DNA of 62,604 bases from J038 sp034437535. Its GTDB lineage: Bacteria; Chloroflexota; Anaerolineae; Aggregatilineales; Phototrophicaceae. The position numbers and the translations under genes are program-made. The notes under the pieces were generated by a model. The model had not been told where the DNA came from, did not search any database, and was given only the letters and a program-made list of their open reading frames with translations. Numbering within the stretch: the first letter of the stretch is position 1; every line of letters begins with the position of its first letter. The stretch spans positions 1-62,604 of the forward strand of contig DAOTTZ010000025.1 of the NCBI GenBank assembly GCA_034437535.1. Direction: 5' to 3'. This document shows positions 52,174-59,717 of the stretch, piece by piece.

Positions 52174-53379
52174 TCACACGAAATCCAGGCGTGGGCCGCC
52201 GTAGCGGACGCCATACCAGGCCAACGCAGTTGCGATCACCGTGTCATCGTGGCCGCCGGGTGGTGCGCTGTAGCGGTACCCGCCACCGGGCAGACGTTCC
52301 AGCGTGTAACTGACCAGCTCATGCTGTAAGATCGGGTCATCGAGCAGGGCTAGCTCTCCGCGTTCCAGGGCCAGGGCCAGTCCTTCGATCAAACCGGGTT
52401 TACTGCGCCGGGTCGTCATGAAGGGGCGCACCGTCAAGCCGTCGGCCTGTAACGCTTCGATGTTGGGGGAGCCGATGCTGTTGGCCTCCGCCCAAATGAC
52501 GGCGGGCCGCCAGACCGCGCACAGGGCCGCCAGCCGCCCCCGTTGGAGCGACCAGCCCACCCCCTGGAAGCGATCCAGCGCGACCATCTGGCCGGTCGTC
52601 GCGTTGAGGATCGCAATCGCGGTGTAATCTTGCTCTTTGCCCCAATCCACCCCGGCCACATAACGATGCGCCGGGTTCGGCCCGGTTTCCGGCGGCGGGC
52701 TAAAGGCGGAATCCAACCCGCGAAAGACCTGCCCGGCATCCGCGATGAACTGCGCCAGATATTCCTCCCGGAACACGCGGTCGGGCGTGGTGCGGCGGAT
52801 GGTGTCCAGTTCTGAGGCGGGCACCAGCGGGTTATCGGCAGAGGTAAATTGAAAGCTGGCCCAGTCGGGTTCTTCCGGGTCAAGGCCGAGCTTATACGTC
52901 TCCCAGAACCAATTCCGCCCGAACGGGGTGGAGAGGAACAACGCGCCGCCGTTGCGCTCTAAGAGCATGGGGCGCACGACTGCCGGCCACACCGTTGGCT
53001 CCATAAACGCGGCTTCATCCAGCACGGCATAATCCAGCCCGGCCCCGCGCAGGCTATCGGGATGGTGGGTACTGCGGATGGCGATGCTCCCGCCGGTGGG
53101 CAGGTCAATCCGCCGCGCTACTTCGCTGATTGTCGCGGTGGTCGCCAGGGCCTGCTTGAGGTCGCGCCAGGTCGCCTCTGCCATGCTGTAAGTCGGGGCC
53201 AGCCACCAGGTCGTCGCCCCCTTCAGGGCCAGTTCCATGATCTTGATCTGCCCGGTCAATGTCTTGCCAAAACGACGCCCACAGGCCACGACCTTGAAGC
53301 GGTGGTGCGCCGCCAGGATGGTCTTCTGCCCAGGGTGGGGCATGATGAAGTGTGCCATCGGGGTAGCGGTACTCAACAC
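52174..53379 (-). CDS. Phage-type terminase large subunit
   Basis: A 401-residue terminase. Walker A is CGRRFGKT (residues 33-40), Walker B is YAVLDEAAFM, and the nuclease domain has the expected acidic residues (VAGVDWGKEQDYTAI, VIWAEANSIG, GGHDDTVIATALAW). Terminases cut and package phage DNA. There are no portal, capsid or tail genes next to it. The first 36 bases overlap the coding end of the small subunit; a start at the ATG at 53343 (residue 13) would reduce the overlap. Confidence 0.88.
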   Translation of the reverse strand: MLSTATPMAHFIMPHPGQKTILAAHHRFKVVACGRRFGKTLTGQIKIMELALKGATTWWLAPTYSMAEATWRDLKQALATTATISEVARRIDLPTGGSIAIRSTHHPDSLRGAGLDYAVLDEAAFMEPTVWPAVVRPMLLERNGGALFLSTPFGRNWFWETYKLGLDPEEPDWASFQFTSADNPLVPASELDTIRRTTPDRVFREEYLAQFIADAGQVFRGLDSAFSPPPETGPNPAHRYVAGVDWGKEQDYTAIAILNATTGQMVALDRFQGVGWSLQRGRLAALCAVWRPAVIWAEANSIGSPNIEALQADGLTVRPFMTTRRSKPGLIEGLALALERGELALLDDPILQHELVSYTLERLPGGGYRYSAPPGGHDDTVIATALAWYGVRYGGPRLDFV

Positions 53380-53707
53380 GGATCGTCCTTTCTCCGGGGG
53401 CGGTTTGCTCCAGGTAATCGCTTACTTTCAGGTAACGGTCGATGACGGTGCCTAACGCGCTGGTGAGTTGGTTGAGTGGTGCGCCGTCGATGGCTGTCTC
53501 GATGGCTCGCGCCAGGTGGCGGGCGTCATCCAGCAGGTCCTCACGGAGTGCGGTTAAGTCGGTGGTGCGCGTTGTGGGCCGGTCGTTTTGCCAGCGGCGA
53601 AGTGTGGCCGCCGGGATGCCGGTCGCGTCGCTGGCGACGTGCAAATCGTCGTCCGCCTGCCGCAAAATCTTCAGGGCTTCACGCTTTTGTGTTTCGGTAT
53701 ATGCCAT
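53105..53707 (-). CDS. Terminase small subunit-like protein, frame runs on into large subunit
   Basis: A 200-residue frame. Residues 1-130 look genuine: a helix-turn-helix segment (about 20-42, HVASDATGIPAATLRRWQND), a helical middle, and the VEYRYPDGTLHHAPPWAED ending common to small-subunit homologs of terminases. Residues after 130 are rich in Gly, Asp, Arg and Gln and overlap the large-subunit gene by 275 bases. That extension looks like an out-of-frame read of the large subunit, so the true stop was probably lost. The N-terminal helix-turn-helix would bind DNA. Confidence 0.6.
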   Translation of the reverse strand: MAYTETQKREALKILRQADDDLHVASDATGIPAATLRRWQNDRPTTRTTDLTALREDLLDDARHLARAIETAIDGAPLNQLTSALGTVIDRYLKVSDYLEQTAPGERTIRVEYRYPDGTLHHAPPWAEDHPGGAPPLQGRGLWASFWQDIDRADQDHGTGPEGGDDLVAGPDLQHGRGDLARPQAGPGDHRDNQRSSAAD

Positions 53708-53736
53708 ATGGGGTCTCTCTTGGTCTGCCGGTCGAT

Positions 53737-53757
53737 GATCTATGATGATAATAGATC
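53737..53757. promoter_or_regulatory. Inverted repeat before the terminase small subunit
   Basis: GATCTAT at 53737-53743 and ATAGATC at 53751-53757 are perfect 7-base inverted copies with a 7-base spacer. They lie 30 bases before the small-subunit start at 53707 and 21 bases after the sensor-kinase stop. They could be an operator bound by the small subunit itself. Weak evidence. Confidence 0.3.
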
Positions 53758-53786
53758 ACCTGTGCGGCGGGTGGCGAATCATACCG

Positions 53787-56249
53787 TCAGTCAGAGAGTC
53801 CGTCTGGGGGTAGGGTGACGGTGAAGGTGCTTCCCTGGCCGGGGGTGCTGTCTACGTCGATCTGGCCGCCGTGATAATGGATGACCTTATGTGCGATGGC
53901 TAACCCTAGCCCTAACCCGCCGACCACCCGCAATTCGTCGCCCCGGTAGAAGCGTTCAAACACTTTCGGGATTTCATCCGGTGGGATGCCGGGGCCGGTG
54001 TCGCTGACGATGATTTGTACGCCATTGCCATAGGCTATCGACCGCACGATGAGCGTTCCTTCGGCGGGTGTGTACTGGATGGCATTCTTGACGATTTCGC
54101 GCAGGGCGCGATACAACCAGTACGTATCGCCGACGATATTGGGCAGGTCATCCGTCAGGTCGAGTTCGTAATTCAGCGATTTTTGATGACTTCGTTCCAT
54201 CAGATCATGATACAATTCGCGGAGCATGTTGTTGACGTAAATCGTTGAGAAACTCAGCGCGATGCCGCTATCCAGCTTAGACATAGTTAGCAACGCATCT
54301 ACCAACCGGTCGATCAAGCTGACCTGTTCGGTAATCAACTCGTAATGCCGTTCGACTCGTGCCGGGTCGTTTTCTCGCTTGAGCAGATAGACGCTGGTAT
54401 TGATGTTGGAAAGCGGCGTTCGGAAGTCGTGGCTGGCATCCCGCACGAAATCTGCCAGCAGTTGCACCCGTTCGCGCTCCAGGGCCAGGGCCAATTTCCG
54501 CGCTTCGTCCTCGCGGCGTTCGGTCACATCTAGCGCGGCCCCCAAGAGCATCCGCTCGCCGTTCATATACACTTCGACCGTCGTCACATCCAGCCAGACC
54601 GCCTCTCCGTTGATGTCGATCACGCTGAACTCGAACCGGCTCTGTGGTGCTTTGCGGGCTTCGAACGCCATAATCAACCGCTGGATGTAACGCCGGCTTT
54701 CCGGCGCGATGGCTTGCATAAAGCCGCCGCCATCGGCCAGGTCCCCCACGCCATACCCCAGCAGGGCCTCCGCCGCCGGGTTGACGTAGACGATGCGCCC
54801 CTGATGATAGATGAAGATATTGATCGGGATCGCGTTGATTAACGTGCGAAAGCGTTCTTCGCTCTGGCGTAAGTCGCGCTCGGTCTGGCGGCGTTCGGTG
54901 ATGTCGATGGCACTGACGCGGATTAAGGTGTTGGCCCCCGGCAGGTTGACCATTCGCAATTCGAACTCACGCTCTTCGCCGCTGGCCGTCTGCCCGGTGA
55001 CTTCGACAATCGGCTTTTGTCCGTTGGCCGCCTGCTGGATGATGCGGTTAAAGGTCACCTGTACCGGATCTTCGGTGTTCGTTGGCAGGCTGATGATCTT
55101 CAGTGGGTCTAGCTGGGTGATCTGCTGGAAGTCGTAGCCGAAGATTTCTATCGCGTTCTGGTTGGCGTCGATGATCTTGTTGATGGTTGGGTCAAGCACC
55201 AGGATGGCCTCCGGTGCGTTGTCGATCAAGGTGCGAAAGCGTTCTTCGCCCTCCAGCAACACTTGCTCGGTGTGCTTGCGGTCGCTGATCTCTTGCAGAA
55301 TGCCCAGAATTTGTGACGGCTGTCCGTCTGCCGTCCGGGCGAAGATCTTATGCCGCGCATGGAACCAATGCCAATGCCGCTGTGAATCGCGCACACGGTA
55401 TTCAATTTCGCTGTACGTCTGACGGTTTTCTATCAAGGCCATCAATTCGGCTTGAACAGCGGCATGGTCATCCGGGTGGACCATAGTCTTGACGTTGGCG
55501 ATGATGTCGCCGTTCATTTGCTCTACAGGGAAGCCCAGGATGTCGGTAATGGCGCGGTTGACGTAAGCCCTGTCATTGTTCACCAGATCATAGACATATA
55601 AGATGTCGGGCGTGGTATTCGCGATTTGCTCGATGAAATTCTGGTTCTGGTTGAGTTCGTTGTAGCGTTGTGCGTTTTGTAGGGCGATGGCGGCCAGGCT
55701 GGTGAAGGTCTCCAACGCTTCTAATGCCTCCGGGGTGAAAACGTGCTTGGGATGGCAGGCCACACCACATACCCCCAGCAGATCACCTTCAATGAGAAGC
55801 GGGTAGGCGGCGAACCCATACCGGGCCGGGTCGTCCCCCGGCAAGAGCCAGGGTGCAGATGCCGGGTCGCCATAAGCCACCTGTTGCTGTGATGTACGCC
55901 ACACATCCCCGATGATGCCGCCATCCTGGTCTGCCGATACCCGGCGGCCCTGGTACGGCGCGAAGATCCCGGTCGTGCTGTGGAAGCGCATCATCGAGCC
56001 GCCTTCCCCTGGCACACACAGATACCCGCCGTCAGCATCCGTCAGCCGCACCGCCCGCTTGAGGATCTCCGCCAGGATGTCGTCAATGTTCGTCTGGTGC
56101 AAAAACATCAGGATGGTATCGTGCAGGGTATCCAGGTACATTGCAGAGGCCTTCTGCTGGCTGGCCTGGAGCTTTGTCACCTGTGCCTTTAACTGTGCAA
56201 TCTCGGCGATGAGATCCGCTTTCGAGCGATTGCTCAAGTCAGGGGTCAT
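53787..56249 (-). CDS. Multi-PAS sensor histidine kinase with GAF domain
   Basis: An 820-residue soluble kinase. An N-terminal coiled coil (about 9-36) is followed by a GAF domain (about 50-195), three PAS domains (about 205-325, 335-455, 465-590), the HisKA domain with phosphoacceptor His607 (DASHDFRTPLSN), and a HATPase_c domain (about 690-815) with NAIQYTPA (N box), DTGPGIPPDE (G1) and GGLGLGLAIA (G2). It has no membrane segment. It likely responds to cytoplasmic signals such as redox, light or small molecules. No response regulator lies directly next to it. Confidence 0.93.
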   Translation of the reverse strand: MTPDLSNRSKADLIAEIAQLKAQVTKLQASQQKASAMYLDTLHDTILMFLHQTNIDDILAEILKRAVRLTDADGGYLCVPGEGGSMMRFHSTTGIFAPYQGRRVSADQDGGIIGDVWRTSQQQVAYGDPASAPWLLPGDDPARYGFAAYPLLIEGDLLGVCGVACHPKHVFTPEALEALETFTSLAAIALQNAQRYNELNQNQNFIEQIANTTPDILYVYDLVNNDRAYVNRAITDILGFPVEQMNGDIIANVKTMVHPDDHAAVQAELMALIENRQTYSEIEYRVRDSQRHWHWFHARHKIFARTADGQPSQILGILQEISDRKHTEQVLLEGEERFRTLIDNAPEAILVLDPTINKIIDANQNAIEIFGYDFQQITQLDPLKIISLPTNTEDPVQVTFNRIIQQAANGQKPIVEVTGQTASGEEREFELRMVNLPGANTLIRVSAIDITERRQTERDLRQSEERFRTLINAIPINIFIYHQGRIVYVNPAAEALLGYGVGDLADGGGFMQAIAPESRRYIQRLIMAFEARKAPQSRFEFSVIDINGEAVWLDVTTVEVYMNGERMLLGAALDVTERREDEARKLALALERERVQLLADFVRDASHDFRTPLSNINTSVYLLKRENDPARVERHYELITEQVSLIDRLVDALLTMSKLDSGIALSFSTIYVNNMLRELYHDLMERSHQKSLNYELDLTDDLPNIVGDTYWLYRALREIVKNAIQYTPAEGTLIVRSIAYGNGVQIIVSDTGPGIPPDEIPKVFERFYRGDELRVVGGLGLGLAIAHKVIHYHGGQIDVDSTPGQGSTFTVTLPPDGLSD

Positions 56250-56325
56250 AAAATTTGTGCCGTTGTACTCGCATAATATGTTATTCAGTGTAAAGATAAA
56301 CAGGGCTAGATGGCAAGTTAAGGCC

Positions 56326-56757
56326 TTATGACGTTAACCCTGGTTCGTAGTCCATCAAGCTATCGCGCCAGGCTTGCGGCAGGGCGATGGTGCGATCTTC
56401 CACGTAGTTAAACGCCACCACGATGATTTCCCCCACTGCGGCCTGGTCGTCGTCGTGCGTCCGCCGTAAGTCGTGCAACATGGTAAAGCTCTTGGTGCCC
56501 AGGCGGCTACAGCGTGTGTAGACCTCTACCGCGCTATCGGCCATCCGCAAGGGGGCTTTGTATTCGCAGGTGATCTTGGCGACGATCAAGCCGTATTCGC
56601 TCGGTTCGCCCGTCCACAACGCCAGTTCTGCAAAGTATTGCACGCGGGATTGCTCAAAATACGTCAGGTAGACCGCATTGTTGACATGACCGAGTGTGTC
56701 CATATCACCATAACGGATCGGCATCTGAAGGTGGTGGCGGTATAATTCTGGTGGCAT
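56326..56757 (-). CDS. Acyl-CoA thioesterase (4HBT hot-dog fold)
   Basis: A 143-residue protein. The segment RYGDMDTLGHVNNAVYLTYFE is the 4-hydroxybenzoyl-CoA thioesterase signature, with the catalytic Asp at the beginning. It hydrolyses acyl-CoA; the acyl group is not predictable. It lies between the two sensor kinase genes, 15 bases after the hybrid regulator and 76 bases before the PAS kinase, so it may be cotranscribed with them. Confidence 0.88.
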   Translation of the reverse strand: MPPELYRHHLQMPIRYGDMDTLGHVNNAVYLTYFEQSRVQYFAELALWTGEPSEYGLIVAKITCEYKAPLRMADSAVEVYTRCSRLGTKSFTMLHDLRRTHDDDQAAVGEIIVVAFNYVEDRTIALPQAWRDSLMDYEPGLTS

Positions 56758-56772
56758 TGGTCGTCATTCCTC

Positions 56773-57864
56773 TTAATCGTTGTCAGTCAATGGCAAGATA
56801 ACGTTGAAGGCACTGCCGGCCCCGTCTTCACTTTGCACCTGAATCTGGCCGTTGTGCCCCTGGACGATGGCCTGCGCGATGGAAAGCCCCAGGCCAGTGC
56901 CTTCTTGCTCTTTATGCTCGGTCGTGTTCACCCGGTAAAATTTGTCGAACAGGTTGGGCAATGCTTCCGACGGGATGCCCAGACCGTTGTCGCTCACGGT
57001 GATAACCATCTGGTTATCTTCTGCCTGGGCGGAAACCTGCACCGTGCCCCCGGCTGGCGTATACTTGAGTGCGTTAGAGATCAAATTGCTGAAGACCTGC
57101 CGAAGCCGGATCGCGTCTGCTGGCACTGGCGGTAGATCTGCCCCGACCGCAAATTCCAGCGTGATCTGCTTCTGTTCTGCCTGGAAATGGAATTCGTTCA
57201 TCAGGTCGCCCATGATCTCTCGCAGGTCAAGCGGTTGCAGGTTCAGCTTGATGCCGTCTTCGATCTGTGTGAGGTCGAGCAGGTTGGTCACCAATGTGAA
57301 CATCTTCTCCGCACTGTTGAAGATCTGCGTAGACATCTCGATCATCTGGTCTTGATCCATCCCGACCGGCTCCATCATCAGCGCGGCGTAGCCCATGACG
57401 ATATGGATCGGATTCTTGAGGTCGTGCGATACCGTGCGGATCAACTGGTCTTTAAGGTCAGAAAGTGCCAGGATCTGCTGGCGTTGCCTGGCAAGCATGA
57501 TCTGGCTCTCCACACGGGCTAGCACTTCTGCGACTTGAAACGGCTTGATGATGTAATCCACCGCACCCGCTTCGAACGCCCGCATCTTGTCGCCGAGTTC
57601 GCTTAAGGCACTGATGAAGATCACCGCGATGTGCTCGGTGCGTTGGTCCGCTTTGATGCGCCGGCAGACTTCAAAGCCGTCCATCCCTGGCATACTCACA
57701 TCCAGCAAGATCAAATCCGGCTGAATCTCAATCACTATATCCAGGGCCTGCTGGCCGTTTTTCGCGCTATAGGTAATGTAGCCACTGCGGTCTAGCATCC
57801 GTGACATAATCTCACGGTTGGTTTCCAGGTCATCAACGATCAGGATTGTTCCTTGATCCGCCAT
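56773..57864 (-). CDS. Response regulator - histidine kinase hybrid
   Basis: A 363-residue protein. Residues 5-120 are a receiver domain (Asp11-Asp12, phospho-acceptor Asp55, Lys107). Residues 135-205 are a HisKA domain with His147 (TVSHDLKNPIH), and the rest is a HATPase_c domain with NALKYTPA (N box), DNGLGIPSEALP and GTGLGLSIAQ. Receiver first, kinase second is a common bacterial order, letting phosphotransfer control the kinase. There is no DNA-binding domain. A 9-base perfect inverted repeat lies upstream. Confidence 0.93.
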   Translation of the reverse strand: MADQGTILIVDDLETNREIMSRMLDRSGYITYSAKNGQQALDIVIEIQPDLILLDVSMPGMDGFEVCRRIKADQRTEHIAVIFISALSELGDKMRAFEAGAVDYIIKPFQVAEVLARVESQIMLARQRQQILALSDLKDQLIRTVSHDLKNPIHIVMGYAALMMEPVGMDQDQMIEMSTQIFNSAEKMFTLVTNLLDLTQIEDGIKLNLQPLDLREIMGDLMNEFHFQAEQKQITLEFAVGADLPPVPADAIRLRQVFSNLISNALKYTPAGGTVQVSAQAEDNQMVITVSDNGLGIPSEALPNLFDKFYRVNTTEHKEQEGTGLGLSIAQAIVQGHNGQIQVQSEDGAGSAFNVILPLTDND

Positions 57865-57882
57865 GCTGTCGTGTCCTTGTCG

Positions 57883-57912
57883 ATATTATGACGTCTGTTA
57901 CTATCATAATAT
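57883..57912. promoter_or_regulatory. Perfect 9-base inverted repeat upstream of hybrid kinase
   Basis: ATATTATGA at 57883-57891 and TCATAATAT at 57904-57912 are perfect inverted copies with a 12-base spacer. The hybrid-kinase ATG is 19 bases away. This is a good candidate operator or dimer binding site. The rest of the 197-base gap (57865-58061) holds the divergent upstream region of the MFS gene and nothing else that I can see. Confidence 0.5.
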
Positions 57913-58061
57913 GAATGTAATGTTCACGACGATGTGTAACTGAGTAAAAAAAGCGTTTGTTTTCCGTTGCCAACCTGATTGGCCCTATACCATTCGCTTT
58001 AAGCACATATCCCGCATGATAGCATAATTGTGTTTGGACTCAAATCAGAATCGGATGTTGT

Positions 58062-59399
58062 ATGCTCACCAGACTGCGCGACCGTTTCGCCCAGGGGGAA
58101 CCCTGGCAACGCACACTCTGGATTGTCTTTTTTGCTCAGGTCTGCACCGCCATCGGCTTTTCGATGATCTTCCCCTTTTTGCCGCTCTATGTCGAGTCGT
58201 TGGGGACGAATACCGACATCGGCCTGGAATTCTGGGCCGGTATGGTCTTCAGTGCCCAGGCCCTCACCATGATGATCGCGTCGCCGGTGTGGGGGGCCAT
58301 TGCGGATCGCTACGGGCGTAAGCTGATGTTGGAACGGGCGATGTTCGGCGGGATGATCGTCATCGCGTTGATGGCCTTCGTCCGCACCGCCGAAGAACTG
58401 GTGTTGATCCGGGCTATTCAGGGGTTAATCACCGGGACGGTGGCGGCGGCTAATGCGCTGGTCGCGTCGGTCGCCCCCAGGGAGCGCACCGGCTACGCGA
58501 TGGGCGTGGTACAGGTGGCCCTGTGGAGCGGTGTCGCGCTCGGCCCGGTCATCGGCGGCGTGCTGGCGGATGCCTTCGGGTACCGGGTTCCCTTTCTCAT
58601 CACTGCCGGGTTGCTCGGCTCTGCCGGCGTCTTGATCCATATCGGCGTGCAAGAGAACTTCCAGCGCACGCCGCAAACCGATGCCGAAGGTAAATCTTAC
58701 GGCTTCCTGGGCGGGTGGAAGCACGTCCTGGGGATGCGCGGCGTCATGCAGACTTACGCCATCCGCTTTATGGCCGGCCTCAGCCGCACCATGCTGATCC
58801 CGATCATGCCGTTGTTCGTCGTGCTATTGCTGACGGAAAACGCGGTCTTGCTGGTGCCGGATAACTTCGCCAGTGTAGCGGCGGTGTTGGCCGGTGTGAG
58901 TACCATCACCGGGTTGGTGGTGGGCGCACGCTCGGCGGCGTCTACCTTTAGCGCGGTCTATCTCGGTCGCCTGGGGGATCGCATCGGCCACCGTAAGATC
59001 GTGATCTGGTGTTCGCTGGCGGCGGCTTTGCTGGCGGTGCCGGTGGCCTTCGTCACCGCGACCTGGCAACTGCTGGCCCTCACCTTCCTGAGCGGGTTAG
59101 CGGTCGGCGGATTGGTGGCCGCGCCCTCTGCTTTGCTGGCACGCTATACTGATCCCGGCGAAGAAGGTGCGGTCTATGGGCTGGATAACAGCGTGATGGC
59201 GGGGGCGCGGGCTTTGGCTCCGTTGGTCGGCGCGGGGATCGCGGCCCTGTTCGGCTTGCGCGTGGCCTTTCTGGCTTCGGCGGGGTTGTTCGGCTTGATG
59301 CTGGTGGTCGCGGTCTTGCTCTTGCCGGATGATCCGCTGGTAGAGCCAGATGCCCCGGCTCAGTCGTTTGACCTGCAACCGGCGGCCAGCGCGAAATAA
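58062..59399 (+). CDS. MFS transporter (multidrug-exporter-like)
   Basis: A 445-residue protein with about 12 hydrophobic segments. Motif A is AIADRYGRKLMLERAM between segments 2 and 3, and GVALGPVIGGVLADAFG in segment 5 is the antiporter motif C. It also has the second-half motif GRLGDRIGHRKIV. These features match drug:H+ antiporters of the DHA type. It stands alone. A hairpin 29 bases after the stop may act as a terminator. Confidence 0.9.
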   Translation: MLTRLRDRFAQGEPWQRTLWIVFFAQVCTAIGFSMIFPFLPLYVESLGTNTDIGLEFWAGMVFSAQALTMMIASPVWGAIADRYGRKLMLERAMFGGMIVIALMAFVRTAEELVLIRAIQGLITGTVAAANALVASVAPRERTGYAMGVVQVALWSGVALGPVIGGVLADAFGYRVPFLITAGLLGSAGVLIHIGVQENFQRTPQTDAEGKSYGFLGGWKHVLGMRGVMQTYAIRFMAGLSRTMLIPIMPLFVVLLLTENAVLLVPDNFASVAAVLAGVSTITGLVVGARSAASTFSAVYLGRLGDRIGHRKIVIWCSLAAALLAVPVAFVTATWQLLALTFLSGLAVGGLVAAPSALLARYTDPGEEGAVYGLDNSVMAGARALAPLVGAGIAALFGLRVAFLASAGLFGLMLVVAVLLLPDDPLVEPDAPAQSFDLQPAASAK

Positions 59400-59428
59400 T
59401 GGGTGCGTTGCAATATTTTGGCACAGGC

Positions 59429-59450
59429 GGGAGACCACATGGGGTCTCCC
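59429..59450 (+). terminator. Hairpin after the MFS gene
   Basis: GGGAGACC at 59429-59436 pairs with GGTCTCCC at 59443-59450 across a six-base loop. It begins 29 bases after the MFS stop. There is no T-run after it, so it could be part of the repeat region rather than a real terminator. Confidence 0.4.
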
Positions 59451-59457
59451 CTACTTA

Positions 59458-59600
59458 TTGCCCTCACCCCTTCCGAACCTACGGTTCTCCTTCCCCTCTC
59501 CCCAACGCTACGCTGGTAGAGGGGAAAAGACACACTACATGATTTGTCCCCCCTTCTCCTAGCCGTGAAACGGCGGTCGGGAGAAGGGGGGTAGGGGGAT
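59458..59600 (-). repeat. Dispersed repeat, copy 2 (inverted relative to copy 1)
   Basis: Bases 59458-59568 are the reverse complement of 1-111 with 8 differences. The element continues to about 59600 and can fold: C-rich (59548-59559) and G-rich (59580-59591) arms flank a short loop, and TTCCCCTCT pairs with AGAGGGGAA. The two copies lie 59.4 kb apart in opposite directions. No protein is encoded. The remaining bases of the 318-base gap to pcrA hold nothing that I recognise except the pcrA upstream region. Confidence 0.8.
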
Positions 59601-59717
59601 GAGGGCTAATTTCCTAACAATCTGAAATGCACCCCGAAATAATCGCCGCCGTTTAACCCCCGCCCGGCTTGCGCTAAAATAGAGCCTGAACCGAAATCAA
59701 TGAGCAGGGCAACTTCG

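Noticed and set aside
52174..53707. A prophage in this region
   Set aside because: Only the terminase pair is present; no integrase, portal, capsid, tail or att-like repeat could be found nearby.
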